Of a stretch of DNA of 64,000 nt, positions 10,033 through 22,159 are shown one piece after another (position 1 is the first letter of the stretch; each line of letters opens with the position of its first letter). The notes under the pieces are model-generated. The model did not search any database. It worked only from the letters and a program-made list of their open reading frames with translations, and was not told the origin of the DNA. A program made the position numbers and the translations under genes. The DNA is from Silene conica (lineage: Eukaryota; Streptophyta; Magnoliopsida; Caryophyllales; Caryophyllaceae), in NCBI GenBank assembly GCA_029255685.2, contig CM055319.2:30661568-30725567 (forward strand), read 5' to 3'.

Positions 10033-10691
10033 GAGCATGTTTGGCAACTTGGAATTGAAATTGCATTCCGTAATTGAAACATTTCAAGTGTTTGGAAACC
10101 TCTAGAATTTGGAATTGGAATTGACCCAATTCCTTACCAATTCCATCCTAGTTAAAATTTGAACCTCTTAAATCCCTACCATATACTCCCTCTGAGTCAG
10201 AGTGATTGTTCCTGTTTCCTTTTTTATGCGAGTTTATTGATTGTTCTTCTTTCCTTTTTTAGTAACTTTTTTGTGGTCCAAAATCAATTCAGTGTGGGGT
10301 AGGGTGTTTTGTGTGGTTTAGAATCATTTTCTTATTTCTTTTGCATAAAGCAAAAGGAACAATCACTCTGACTCGGAGGGAGTACTAGTTATTTCAATTC
10401 CTTCACTATTTACGTAATTTTTATATCCAAATTTAATCGTAATATTTTAATTTTCGACATTTTTTCCGATCGCGAATATTTTCCGTGAAAATTTTTCTTT
10501 TCCCAAAAAAAAAAATTTCGATCACTTCGACCAATATCCGTCTCGCCCAATTCCAATTCCAATTCCAAATCCAATTCCACGAGTTTCCCAAACGAACTTT
10601 TGGAATTGGATTTCGAATTGAATTCAAACATTTTGATTTCTACAATTGAAATCATCAAAACGAAATCAATTCCGTGTTTCCAAACGCAGCC
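10033..10691. mobile_element. Tourist-like (PIF/Harbinger) element
   Basis: Its ends are GAGCATGTTTGGCAAC and GTTTCCAAACGCAGCC, imperfect inverted repeats of the Tourist kind. A TAA duplication flanks it at 10030-10032 and 10692-10694. The subterminal parts on both sides are rich in GGAATTG/CAATTCC words. Without the MITE inside it the element is about 462 bp. It is noncoding and nested in the hAT element. Confidence 0.75.
10186..10382. mobile_element. Stowaway-like MITE
   Basis: The 197-bp element starts CTCCCTCTGAGTCAGAGTGA and ends TCACTCTGACTCGGAGGGAG, a near-perfect inverted repeat of about 30 bp. It is flanked by TA on both sides (10184-10185, 10383-10384). The CTCCCTC terminus and TA target are those of Tc1/mariner-related Stowaway MITEs. 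It is the innermost level of a Sirevirus LTR, hAT, Tourist, Stowaway nest. Confidence 0.88.
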
Positions 10692-11321
10692 TAAGGGTAA
10701 TGCTAAATTCAACCCACAATTTTACTATTTCCAACACATTTATCCACTTTATTTCTACTCTACCCCTTTCACTTCTTACCCACAATTGAGAGGAAGAAGC
10801 CAAAAAAAACCACCATCCCTGATCTACACCACCATCGATATGTGCCGATGTTCGTTGCTCCTACACTTTCGGCGACGACGATGGAGGATCAACGACAAAC
10901 ATAGGGCGTCGATTTATCAAAAATCCATAGGGAAATCCCAAAAATAAATCTCAAAATTTGCCAGATTGTCCAGCGACGAAGAGGGTGACGTTTGTGGGTG
11001 TTGAGGAAGCCAGAAGGGGAAAACAATTGTCATTTGATACACGGCAAGGTTGGGGAAGGGCTGGTTCGACGGAACCGAGAGGTGGTCGACGGCGGGGGGG
11101 GTGGTTATTGTGGCCGGTGGATAGGTGGTGGTGCTAGTGGATGGATGCTTAGGGATGGTGTGGGGTGGTCATGGATGGTGACTAGGTTGGGGCATTGAAG
11201 GGTATTGATGGAAGAAAGAAGGCAAAATGTGTGGGATAAAGTAAAACATAGTGCGGGATTTAGCAATTTACGTTAATTAATTGCTTTATTTGTCCTTTAG
11301 TTTTGTTATTTTATTTGTACA

Positions 11322-11451
11322 AGTTTTAGAATAACACGGTCTATAAATTTTAGAATAAGACGGTCTACTAACTTTAGAATAAGACGGTCTATAAATTTCA
11401 GAATACGATGGTCTACAAATTTAAGAATAAGACGATTTATAAATTTTGCTA
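11322..11451. repeat. Subterminal direct repeats of the hAT element
   Basis: About five copies of a 24-25 bp unit resembling TTTAGAATAAGACGGTCTAT run in tandem just inside the right end of the hAT element. Subterminal repeats are where hAT transposases commonly bind. No equally clear array is seen at the left end. Confidence 0.75.
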
Positions 11452-11671
11452 CACCGATAAAAAATTCTGGGTTCGCCCCTGGTTTTGATAATGGCAAGTC
11501 TAGCTAAATATATTATATACTCGTGCGTTTAAATCGTGTGCTAAGTGTACATAATGTTGGATTAAGAGATCTCGTCGATCAAGTATAAAAGATTCAAGAA
11601 TATTAGTCAATGGATTGACTAATCAAAGATTAAGAGAAGATGGCAATTATATAGAAGAACTAACACTACAA

Positions 11672-11945
11672 GAATTACCCCAGATAGCGACCAAACCCGC
11701 CACCGCAATGGTAGTCGCTAATTAGCGACCGAAAAAAAAAAAGCGGGCGACCGATTTCGGTCGCTAAATTTAGCGACCAAAATCCTATCCCAATGTTATC
11801 CGAAAAAATCCGCGGGAATCCAAAAAGTACCATTGCGCCAGTTTAGCAACCGAAATTGGCGACCGAATTCAGTCGCTAAATTTAGCGACCGAATTCAGTC
11901 GCTAAAATTAGCGACCGAATTTAGCGACCGAATTCGGTCGCTAAC
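11672..11945. promoter_or_regulatory. Left subterminal motif array of CACTA-A
   Basis: At least eight copies of GCGACC/GGTCGC occur, often as the palindromic phrase TTAGCGACCGAATTCGGTCG. By analogy with En/Spm, such short motifs in both orientations near the ends are binding sites for the TNPA-like protein. The right array is at 18508-18880. Confidence 0.8.
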
Positions 11946-12186
11946 CCCCTGTTATATTTTTTTCTCGCCTCTTCAACCCGTCATTCCCATTGCGTAAGTT
12001 TGAAAAGAAAAAAAAAACCTCAAACCCCCTCCTAACCCGTCGACCGATAGTGCTTATACCGGACCACCGCAACGCCACCGGACCACCCACCACCGCCGTT
12101 CACCTACATTTTACTCCTTTTTCAGGTTTGTGTCGATTTACTAACTTTATTTATGTATTAAATCTCTTTATAGTATTATTGTAATT

Positions 12187-12640
12187 CAAACAAGTAATTA
12201 GATTATTAGGATGCTTTTAGTTAGTAATTAGATTATTAGGATGCTTTTAGTTAATAATTAGATTATTAGGATGCTTGTAGTTAGTAATTAGATTATTAGG
12301 ATGCTTTTTAGGATGTTTTGAGTTAGTTAATTGAAAAAAAATTGGGTGTTATTGTGATTAGGGTTAGAAATTGGGGAAAATTAGATTATGATTTTAGTTA
12401 GTAATTAGATTATTAGGATGTTTTTAGGATGTTTTTAGTTAGTGAATTGAAAAAAAATTGGGTGTTATTGTGATTAGGGTTAGAAATTGGGGAAAATTGG
12501 ATGATGATTTTAGTTAGTAATTAGATTATTAAGATGTTTTTAGGATGTTTTTAGTTAGTTAATTGGAAAAAAATTGGGTGTTATTGTGATTTGGGTTAGA
12601 AATTGGGGAAAATTGGATGATGAATATAGTTAGTAATTAG
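12187..12640. repeat. Nested tandem repeats in the CACTA-A leader
   Basis: A short unit (TAATTAGATTATTAGGATGC plus about 16 bp) is repeated four times at about 12192-12310. It is followed by three copies of a unit of roughly 120 bp that includes the same words plus TTGGGTGTTATTGTGATT. The block lies between the left subterminal array and the transposase gene. No coding function is seen. Confidence 0.8.
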
Positions 12641-12800
12641 ATTTCTAGGATGATTTTGTGATGTTAATTATTATGTTTGTATGTTATTGTAAGTTATTGT
12701 GAATATTTTCCGTGGAAGAATTGATTGACTATTGACCTAGTACCCGTTCATGAATTACTCGTTAGGAGAAATTCATGAATAATCCCCATTTTGGGACTGT

Positions 12801-13027
12801 CTTTGTATATTTCAAGTCACTTAGGTAGTAAATACATACTTGTGAATTTATTAGTGGGGAAAGAGTTTGGTAACAATTTCTTTATGTTCTTCGAATACAT
12901 ATGTGAAATAAATATAAATTTATTTCACATTGTGTATTTGAAGAACTGAGGGGAATTGCTGCCAAATTTTTTTTCCCCACTAATAAATTCACAATTATGT
13001 ATTTGCTAGTGACTTGAAATATACATT
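12801..13027. repeat. Long hairpin (inverted repeat) upstream of the transposase
   Basis: The two arms, each about 110 bp, run from TATATTTCAAGTCACT at 12806 to AGTGACTTGAAATATA at 13008-13023. They share a nearly perfect complement (for example TGAATTTATTAGTGGGGAAA on the left), and the centre lies at AATATAAATTTATT near 12914. Transcribed RNA would fold into a long hairpin. It is either a small foldback element inserted in the CACTA leader or a hairpin made by the element. Flanking duplications are unclear. Confidence 0.85.
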
Positions 13028-13184
13028 GATGGGTTTAGGTTGGAGTGATAAGGATCCAATTGAAATCTTTAAGTACATATATTGACTTGAATTCTTAGCT
13101 TGAACTTATTATTTGTTGAATTCGTATTGAATTGAAATTATTGTTGTGTGTTTGGTTTAATTATTATATATTATCTAGATTAAA

Positions 13185-16100
13185 ATGAAGAGATTTGAAC
13201 GTAGCTGGATGTACGAAGAAAGTGTAGATAAGAATAAACGTCCTAATGCTAGATTTGTAAAGGGAGTTCGTGGGTTTATTGAATTTGCTAGATGTTCAGA
13301 ATCATATGATTTCGAACAACGCAAACTTAGGTGTCCTTGTACTAAATGTAAAAACTTCAAATATTTACTTGAGGTAGAAGTAGAAGAACATCTTATTACG
13401 AATGGGTTTTTTCCAAACTATTACAACTGGATATCACATGGGGAAAAATACTCTTCTGATCCCGAACACTCTTCTGAACCCGAGAACCCATATAGAGAAA
13501 TGGTACTTGATGCCTTTGAGTCGAATGTTTTCACTAATCCCGATCGTGTACCTATAACCGAGGAAGAAGATCCAAACCCAAAAGCCAAAGCCTTTTTTGA
13601 TATGCAAAGGACTCCGAGAAAACTTTATATGAGGGGAGCAGAATGTCATTGTTGCAAGTTGCATCGAGGATAGTAACGTTAAAATGTGAGTACAATATGC
13701 CGTTTAAAGCGGTTGACGGTATTGCTACTTTAATTGAAGATGTTATACCCGATAATAACATTATGACCCGTAATTTTTACAATACCAAAAAAGTGGTCAA
13801 AGGTCTTCAGCTTCCACATGAAAAGATTGACGCATGTCCTGGAGGATGTATGCTTTTTTGGAAAGATGATGCGTTGCTAACCAAATGTAAGAAATGTCAA
13901 AGGGATAGATATGAGACAAGTGAGGGAAATATTATCTTGAAGGGAAAAAGGGTAAGAAGAGTGGAAAAACAAAGAAACCAATATCATTACACCCATTAAT
14001 TTATCTTCCCCTAGCTCCAAGACTTCAAAGGTTATATGCCACGAAAAATATTTCCAACCAAATGAGATGGCACAAAGAAAACCCCCGTACACCAGGAAAG
14101 ATGTGTCACCCGAGTGACGGAGAGGAGTGGAAGCGTTTTGATAGTTTGTATCCTGATTTTGCCGAGGAACCTCGCAATGTGAGACTTGGCTTGTGTACGG
14201 ATGGGTTTGACCCTTTTGGTCAATTTGGTAGACCGTACTCGTGTTGGCCTGTAATGCTTACACCGTACAACTTACCTCCTTGGCTATGTTCCAAAAGACA
14301 ATTTATTTTCCTCTCACTACTTATTCCCAGTCCTCACAACCCAAAAAATAACTTGGATGTCTATTTACAACCGTTGGTGGAAGAACTGAAGTATCTGTGG
14401 GAAGTCGGTGTCGAAACATTTGATGTGTCCAAGAAGCAAAACTTCCAACTAAGAGCTTTATTGCTGTGGACTGTAAGTGATTTCCCCGCGTACGGTATGC
14501 TATCAGGCTGGGCAACAGCGGGGCGAATGGCATGCCCTTATTGCATGGATAATAGCAAAGCATTTTACCTCCCTAATTCTAAAAAGATTAGTTGGTTTGA
14601 TTGCCATAGATGCTTCTTACCGGATGGGCATGTCCATAGAAAGAACAAAAAAGCCTTCTTAAAAGGAAAAGAGGTGCTTGAGGATGCTCCGGATAGACTC
14701 CCAGGTGATGCAGTTTGGGAGGCTATACGTGAATTGCCATCTACCAACGATGGGACTGAAGAAGAATTTAGAGAGCTAAAAAAGAAAAAGAGTGGTTGGT
14801 TTAAAAGAAGTATTTTTTGGGACCTACCCTATTGGAAAACAAAGTTGATCAGACACAATTTGGATGTGATGCACATAGAGAAAAATTTCTTTGAGCTACT
14901 TATTCATACGATTATGGATGTTAAAGGAAAGACACGTGACAATATTGGCTCAAGAATAGAATTGAAAAAATTTTGTGATCGTCCTAAACTTCACATTCGT
15001 AGGGATGGGTCAATGCCAAAAGCACCATTTACCCTTGACAAAGCTCAAAGAAAGGTATTGTGCGATTGGGTAAAAGACTTGAAGTTTCCCGATGGCTATA
15101 CCTCAGATTTCAGTCGTTGTGTTGATTTAAAAGAATTGAAGTTAAGAGGGTTGAAAAGTCATGACTGTCATGTTTTCATGGAGCGCTTGTTACCAGTGGC
15201 TTTGAAAAATTTACTCTCGACCACCGTTTGGAATGCAGTTACAGAAATTAGTCAATTTTTCAGAGACTTGTGTTCTTCCAAGATATCAGTTGATGACATG
15301 ATTCGTTTGGAAGACCAAATTCCAGAAATTTTGTGTGAACTTGAGATGATATTTCCGCCTTCTTTTTTCAATTCGATGGAGCATTTACCCATTCATTTGC
15401 CATATGAAGCGAAAGTTGGTGGACCCGTTCAGTATAGGTGGATGTATCCTTTCGAAAGGTTTCTTAATCATGTGAAAAAGAAAATTGGTAATAAAGCTCG
15501 TGTGGAAGGTTCTATTTGCAATGCATATCTAACGGAAGAAATTGCCAATTTTTGCTCTTTTTACTTTGAAAAACATATTGACACCAAAGCAAAAGACTTG
15601 AACATTGAAGAAGCGGATGAGTTAGATACAAGTATACCCAAGGGTTTTCATGTGCAAGATGATGAAGGGTGTTCTTCTGCTGGGGGAACAAGATTTCTGG
15701 ATGACAAGGAGTATAATCGTGCTCACCTTTATGTCCTATCTAATTGTGAGGTTTTGGAGCCATATGAAGCAAAATTTGTGACAGATTTCATGACTGATCA
15801 CCCTAATGTTAAAAGAGAGGATGTTTGGAGTAAACACGAGGATCAGTTTCCAGGTTGGTTTCGAAAGCATGTAGTTAAGCTAAATATCCAAGATGATGTG
15901 GTTAGATGCTTGGCTTTGGGTCCTTCTCGAAAGGTTGTCACGTGGAAGCATTATTTAGTTAATGGGTTTAAGTTTCACACATTCGACTACGGGAAAAGTA
16001 AGGCTAAATGCAACTATGGCGTTACTATTTCTTCTCTTGATGGCAACGACTATTATGGGATATTAGAGGATATCTTTGAGTTGTGCTATAATGGGCGTGA

Positions 16101-16581
16101 ACAGGGTTACAAAGCTGTCTTATTCAAGATTCAATGGAGAGATAATTCTGTAGCTGGAACGAGAGTCCATGATCGCTACAAGCTTGTAGAAGTGAATCAC
16201 ACTCGAACCTATTCTAAATATGATCCATTTATACTTGCACAACAAGCTCAGCAAATTTATTATGCATCGTCACCTAGCACAAGTAAAGATAGACAACAAA
16301 AGAATTGGTGTGCGGTAATTAAAACAAAGGCGCGATCAGAAGTCGACACATCCTTTTTCCAAGAAGAAGTTGTATCAGAGTCCATTCTGTCCCCAATAGA
16401 TCAAGAAGTCATTTATGGAAATGAGATAGAATCGGGAGAGGAGCAAGAAGATGATGAAATGGAGGGGCAAGATCAGTTACAAGATAATAATGATGAAGAG
16501 TTAGAAGAGGAGGACGAGGATGATGACGAGGAGGAGGAGGTAGAAGAAGAAGAGGATGACGATGATGATGATGATGAGTAA
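13185..16581 (+). pseudogene. CACTA TNPD-type transposase (tnp2 family), two frameshifts
   Basis: The protein-like text runs through three frames: 13185 to about 13620 (frame 3), about 13615-13945 (frame 2) and about 13950-16581 (frame 1), so there are two small indels. The order is the transposase-associated domain (MKRFERSWMY...CPCTKC), then tnp2 with NVRLGLCTDGFDPFG, NNLDVYLQPLVEELKYLWE and IRHNLDVMHIEKNFFELL (candidate DDE acidic residues). DUF4218 (LKSHDCHVFMERLLPVAL...HLPYEAKVGGPVQYRWMYPFER) and DUF4216 (NYGVTISSLDGNDYYGILED) follow. The C-terminus is a tail of Glu and Asp (16426-16579), probably disordered. The product would cut CACTA ends. The 839-residue third segment is uninterrupted. 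Confidence 0.93.
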
Positions 16582-16694
16582 AAGTAGTATGAGGTTTTCA
16601 TCCTATATATTTATTTAGGTCCTGTTTTTTACCAACATTATTTATTATGTTATATATATGTATGTTAACATTATTCCTGCAATTATAGGTTCAC

Positions 16695-18276
16695 ATGGCT
16701 CGTGGAGGAGGCAGGCAACGGGGCGATTTTAGTGGTAGTGGCGGGGACAGTAGCTCGGCCCGATCACAGGGGGAGGAGGAGGTCCGTGTGTCGACTGACA
16801 GTGAGGAGGAGGAGGAGGAGGTCCGTGTACCCCGCCATACGGACGGCAGGATCATCCTTGATCCGACGGGTCTTTGGTAATTTTTTATTCACTCGTTGTT
16901 TATTTATTTATTAATTTTATTCAAACTAGTCTTATTAATTAACATTCATGTTTGGTTTCAGGTTTAAACATCAAACAACGGTTCGTGGCGTCACCAATAG
17001 CATTCAAGAGAACATGGTTCACGGCGTCACTTGTTGGACGAACGCTAGTCACGAGGACAAGGAGATGTGGTACAATGCCTTTCGGGTACGTATATAAGTC
17101 TTTACTTTAATTATTTATTTTTTATAAATTCATGGTTGATTTGTTTCTCTAATAACCCTTCTTTTTTTGGTAGCGTGTCTTCTATTGGCCAAGTGCGCTT
17201 GATCGACTGGCTTGGGATCGATTCAATGATGTTGGTCAAAGGAGGCTAAAGGACATTATGTATAAGGTGTCGAGGAGAAAGACTCCGTCAACGTTCATGA
17301 AAGGTATTAATTTATTAATAATCGTATTAAAATAAAAAGTTTAACATTTTTTTAATTTATAGTAATCGTTTCTATTTTATTGGATTGTAGGTCAGTCATA
17401 TGAAGAATTCACTAAGTACAGAGAAAGTCCTGAGTTCAAGCAAAAGTCGGCGCGGAACAAGGCGAAGAAGAGGGGTGGAGATGATCCCGAAGCGGAGGTT
17501 GGCGCTACTCATTATGGTGGGTCTCAGTCATTCCACGATCGCGTGACGATAACTGTAAGTATTTACTCTTGTGATTTAATTTATCACTTTTATCTTGAAG
17601 TATATATTTAGCTTTAAATTTTAATTAACTGACTAACACTTCATGAATTTATTATTTTTTTTATAGGCAAGGAAAAATAAGGGCCAGCTACAATCGGTTG
17701 TAGATCTCTTCCTTGAGACACATGCCAAAAAGTGAAGGAAAGGGTTCGTCTTCGTAAATGCAAGAGATCGCGAATTATATGTAAGTGTTATTGTATAAAG
17801 TATTTAAAAAATGATTTATAATCAATGATTTATTTATATGTAAGTGTTATTGTATATATTATTAATAATGTTTCATTTTTTTGTAGGAAACATTTCTTAA
17901 ACGAAAAAAGGCGAACCCTGACATCTCCGACAATCAGCTATGGTATGAATTGGTAGACGGTTTTCATAAAGGAGGAGTCTATGGGGCCGGTTCAGCTAAA
18001 GAGCTCTTTTATGAACCGCCGGCAAGAAGAGGGTCCTCGTCCCAGCATCAACCCTATGTTCCTGGTTTGGTCAGTCACCTTCAGATGCAACTAGCTAAGA
18101 AGGATAGAAGGGACGCCGAACGAGATGAAGAGCTGAGGAGAATGAAAGAAGAGATGGAAAGGATGTCTTCCTACTTTGCTAATTGTAACAGCGGTTGGCG
18201 TCCACAGGATCGGGATCCAAGAGATCCCGATTATGGAGGTGGCAGTGGGGCGGGAGCATCTTATCCAGTGTCGTAG
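16695..18276 (+). pseudogene. CACTA TNPA-like gene (plant transposase Ptta/En/Spm family), six exons, one internal stop
   Basis: Exons deduced from GT/AG borders and frame are 16695-16876, 16962-17085, 17174-17303, 17391-17554, 17667-17780 and 17887-18276, joining in phase to 368 codons. The protein has an acidic N-terminus, then FKHQTTVRGVTNSIQENMVH, EDKEMWYNAFR, LKDIMYKVSRRKTPSTFMK and YEEFTKYRESPEFKQKS. It continues VNARDREL and LKRKKANPDISDNQLWYELV and ends in a Glu/Arg-rich coiled coil. This is the Transposase_24-like pattern of the second En/Spm gene. A TGA at 17733-17735 interrupts exon 5 in frame, the only defect found. Such proteins bind the subterminal motifs. It starts 113 bp after the TNPD stop. 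Confidence 0.85.
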
Positions 18277-18507
18277 CTAGTTGCTCCTGTTTTTTTAGTG
18301 ACTCTTGTTTAGTGTTGGATACTTGTTACTTTAGTACCCGAATTTCGTACTTTGTAATCCAGATGACTTTTTTTTATTTATGCAATCAGATGTTTCGCAT
18401 CAATTGGGTTGTGCGCTGGTGATTCTTGGTTTTGCTTGCAGGTTTACAGTAGTAGCTACGGATTTGGCTAGGACAAAACCGAATTTTATGGGCAAATACA
18501 TGTAGAA

Positions 18508-18880
18508 TTAGCGACCGAACATGTAAAATTAGCGACCACTGTCGGTCGCTAACCCCCTGTAACTTTTTTTTCATTGGCGACCATTTAGCGACCGATGTCA
18601 GTCACTAAATTAGCGACCGATGTCAGTAGCTAAATTAGCGACTGAAATCGGTCGCTAAATTAGCGACTGACATCGGTCGCTAAATTAGCTACCACTGTCA
18701 GTCGCTAAATTAGCGACCACTATCGGTCGCCCCGCTTTTTTTTTTGCGGTCGCTAAAATTGGCGACCAATATCGGTCGCTAAAAGCGACTACATCCTGCG
18801 ACTAAAGGCGTGCGACTGAAATTGGTCGCTAAAATTAGAAGGGCGACCGCTTGTGGTCGCTAATTTCAGTCGCAATCTGA
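18508..18880. promoter_or_regulatory. Right subterminal motif array of CACTA-A
   Basis: About fifteen copies of TTAGCGAC(C/T) or its complement occur in both orientations, for example GGTCGCTAAATTAGCGAC. They match the left array and lie within 400 bp of the right end, the usual layout for TNPA-type binding. 18277-18507 between the TNPA-like gene and this array holds no gene. Confidence 0.82.
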
Positions 18881-18899
18881 CGTATCTGTTGTAGTGTAA

Positions 18900-19966
18900 T
18901 GTTATACGTTTCAACTATAACTTTAGTATATGATGGTTTCAAGTTATAGCTCGTAGCTATAACTCTAGTAAGAAGAAATGGTCAAAAGATTTGTAATGAT
19001 TGAAACAATTTTGGTTTGCAAAATCGTCGTGATTAAATAATGTTTAATGAGTGTTTTATTTTTAATATAGAATTATTAATCTTAATAAGGTAGTATAAAA
19101 TATCTTTTAGTCAAATAGGAATAAATAATTTTCTTATGAGTTAATTATTTATTACTAATAAACTAAGGATTTTTATATAACCATAATTGTCAAAATAATA
19201 TAATCTAAATATTGTATAAAACGATTTTGGAAAACGTGTACCATGACACGTTCCATAAATCGTGAAGGATGGATTAAATAAATAAATATGTATTTATTTA
19301 GATATCCTAAAAATAATCTAGATTATATTATGGAATATAATTTATTATATTTTGACAAGGTTAGGAAGTTGGTTTTAATAAGGTTGCTATTTATTTATTA
19401 TATAAGATCTTTCCTAAATATGAATTAGGAAATTGATTCCTTATATATATAATACCTAAAGTATCTTATTAAATCTTTCCTAAATAAATTAAGATTAGAT
19501 TTATGGTAGTATTACCTAAAGACTAGAATTCTAGTTTAAGTAATATTCCTAAATCATCTAGGGTTTAATAACCTAGACATAATTCTATATAAATAGAACA
19601 CTTGTAAAACATTAAAAGTAACGAAATCATACACCCTTGCACACAAATCAAGAAATACGCCGCCGTTATATTTCTTCAAGATTCGAGCTTTAATTGTCAT
19701 ATTCGTCTCAAGATTCAAGTGCTCCAGCATTGATCTTATTCATTCAAAATTCTGACTTTGAATGAAGAACATTGAAGACTTATCTTATTAGCGTAAGATA
19801 GTACGAGTATTTAACGGTACTCATTGTAATCAAGTATTTAACGGTACTTGACGTAGCTAGATATTTAACGGTATCTAGATTGAGTTACAACTAATATCAA
19901 AGTTGTACGAGTAGGGTTGATAAAATTGTAATCCGGAGTCGGTACTAATTCTATTAATCGAGAACT
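18900..19966 (+). other. Sirevirus LTR piece with promoter TATA box
   Basis: The segment is AT-rich noncoding DNA. TATATAAATAG at 19586-19596 is followed after about 35 bp by ACGAAATCATACACCCTTGC, a plausible transcript start region. Downstream there are repeated words GTATTTAACGGTACT (19809, 19835) and TATTTAACGGTATCT (19862). No ORF is credible. Confidence 0.6.
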
Positions 19967-21968
19967 TGTACAAATATTCAAGGGCCTGGACTAGGACTCC
20001 CTAGATAATTAAGGGTGTTACAATCTCGGAATACCGAGGTAGTAGATAACAAAAGGGAAAGAACCCAATACTTTATTAAATATTAAAACTCAACCAACGT
20101 CCTTACAACTGTTTCATAACCATAAATGAAAAGTTCTAACAACTCGTATAAGAATAACTATGGTGATCTAGACTCTAGTCTGGTCCGGATCCAAGCTCTC
20201 CCTTCCCTTTCAGCTCCCATAGTCTCAAGTACTTGTCAGTCTGCTCCCCAATAATTTGGTTCATCACAGGTGATCACGAACACACAGGGTCAACCACGAG
20301 GTTGAGTAGGAAAACATAAATAAGACATAAATTATAATAGATCGGAACACCACCCCGTCTCCGTATCACAAGACCCAATATCACCCCACACCATATCACA
20401 AGACCCAATAACATATCACACCATATCACAAGACCCATTATCTCCGCTCCATATCACAAGACCCATTATCTCCGCTCCATATCACAAGACCCATTATCTC
20501 CGCTCCATATCACATACAAATATATATACAGTTAATAACATCATGATATAGCATCCGAACAGTAATACAAAACTCACAATAAATAACAACACATCTCATG
20601 TCATAATTAAATTCACAATATTCCTCTACCTCAAACTGCACCAAGACAAAATCAACCGAACGACTGCTAGAAGTGTTCCACGCGGAAACCGTCGCATAAA
20701 CATATATTATGTAACGATTAATAATCTTCCCTAACCCCCATATCATAAAGTACACCTACTATAAATAGTAACCTTCTAAAAGTAGAAAGTTTCCCAAAAT
20801 GAAAACTTTCCCGAAATAGCAACTTTCTTAAAAGGAAATTTCCTGACTCATAAATCTTTCAACTAAGACAATATAATAATCTACAAATATACTACTATTA
20901 CCTCCAATACAAAAATAATAATAATAGTAGTAATTATAGTATAAGTGCTAACATATTAATAATAATGGCAAATAATAATAATGATAATAATAACAAATAA
21001 TAATAATGACCATAATAGCAAATAATAAAACACGCCTAACAGCCCCCTTAATCGTGACACAACAATCCACAAAACAGACCTCACCACCACCACGTAGCAC
21101 CACCATTAACACCGGCAACCACCAAACACGAACCCCACAACCGCCTGCTACCACCCCGACACCCAGCAGCCTCTTCGACAGCCGCCGACGAGGTGAACCA
21201 GAGCCTAAACCAGGCCTGGTTCGTCACCCAAACACCACAGATCCTACCTACACTAACCCCCTGTCGACACCTCTAACAGCCCTAACACCGCCTGAAACCA
21301 CCACCATGCCCACCCCTGATACCAGACCCATACGCAATAGTGGTACCACCCCCAACCCTCTGTACCTGTACCACGAACAACCCAGACCCGTGACAAATAG
21401 AGAACACAACCTACCCTTTTTACACCGACGACACCCCCACAACAACCGTGACACCACCACCCAACCACCCTGACTCCACCCCTGAAAAGTGATAGCATAA
21501 AACATGAATAACGACAGCCTACCCTTATTCGAATACGACTACCACGAAACATGAGAAAAACGCAACTCAGTGAACATACCTGTTTCACAGTTAAAACGAA
21601 CCACCCTAGACCACCTAGCCTCACCGTATAAACTGCCTTCCTCGTCTCTAATGTGGTGGCTGCAAGATTGGGTTGTTGGTAGTGTTTGGGATAGGGTAAA
21701 ACTAGGTTACATGAGCAATATATGTCGGCATAGAGGAGGGTGTAATTTTAGGTTTTTACAAAAGAATAAGGTGTGGGTTGTACGTGTGATGTTTATGGCA
21801 TTCAAGGCCCACAACTCCATGCCAAATGTCTCAAGTTCAAACCCCGCTAGCAACACGTAATAAAAAATCATTCGATAATATATTTATCGAATATATTAAC
21901 TACCGTTCAAACACTATCGACACGACAAAAATAATAACAATATTATAATAAAATTTCGAGTTATTACA
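19967..21968 (-). mobile_element. Left (3') LTR of the Tekay element
   Basis: It is colinear with the right LTR except for small indels. Three full copies and partial copies of a 28-bp unit (CATATCACAAGACCCATTAT plus 8 bp) lie at about 20387-20515. An AT-rich trinucleotide stretch lies at 20915-21005. Compared with the right LTR it lacks about 36 bp near 21345, exactly between two GGTACCACC words. Open frames rich in Pro and Thr near 21006-21473 are not genes. Confidence 0.88.
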
Positions 21969-22159
21969 GTCTTCCCCCCTTAAAATGAACTTTGTCCCGA
22001 AGTTCAACCATACTCACGTCACCTCAAATTCAAACTCAGGCATAAACACATGCCAACATATACCACATACTCAATATAGACTCAAAACATGATAACATCA
22101 AATCAAGAAATGTTACATTCTACCCCCCTTATGTAAGAGTTACGTCCCCGTAACTTACC
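21969..22159 (-). promoter_or_regulatory. Polypurine tract and 3' noncoding strip of Tekay
   Basis: Directly beside the left LTR, the minus strand reads TTTTAAGGGGGGAAGAC, a polypurine tract primed for plus-strand synthesis. The rest is short noncoding DNA between the tract and the chromodomain end of pol. Confidence 0.8.

Larger units (their letters stand above)
9220..11481. mobile_element. Non-autonomous hAT element
   Basis: The terminal inverted repeats are CAGGGGCGGACCCA (9220-9233) and TGGGTTCGCCCCTG (11468-11481), with one mismatch. A perfect 8-bp duplication GTTTTGAT flanks it at 9212-9219 and 11482-11489, as expected for hAT elements. No transposase is visible in 2262 bp. The interior carries a Tourist-like element with a Stowaway-like MITE inside it (10033-10691), a GC-rich stretch (10800-11200) that could be captured DNA but is unrecognised, and a direct-repeat array before the right end. 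It split the Sirevirus LTR. Confidence 0.88.
11664..18896 (+). mobile_element. CACTA (En/Spm) element A, near-complete
   Basis: It starts CACTACAAGAATTACC and ends ATCTGTTGTAGTG, the classic CACTA termini, and is flanked by a perfect 3-bp TAA duplication (11661-11663, 18897-18899). Both subterminal regions carry many TTAGCGACC/GGTCGCTAA motifs in both orientations. Two genes lie on the plus strand: a TNPD-type transposase (13185-16581) and a TNPA-like gene with six exons (16695-18276). Both are damaged by only a few mutations, so this copy was autonomous fairly recently. It is inserted in the Sirevirus LTR. Confidence 0.95.

Noticed and set aside
21006-21473. Thr/Pro-rich ORF (and its partner at 28316-28738)
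   Set aside because: Both lie in the Tekay LTRs, differ by indels that change frame, and have no domain.
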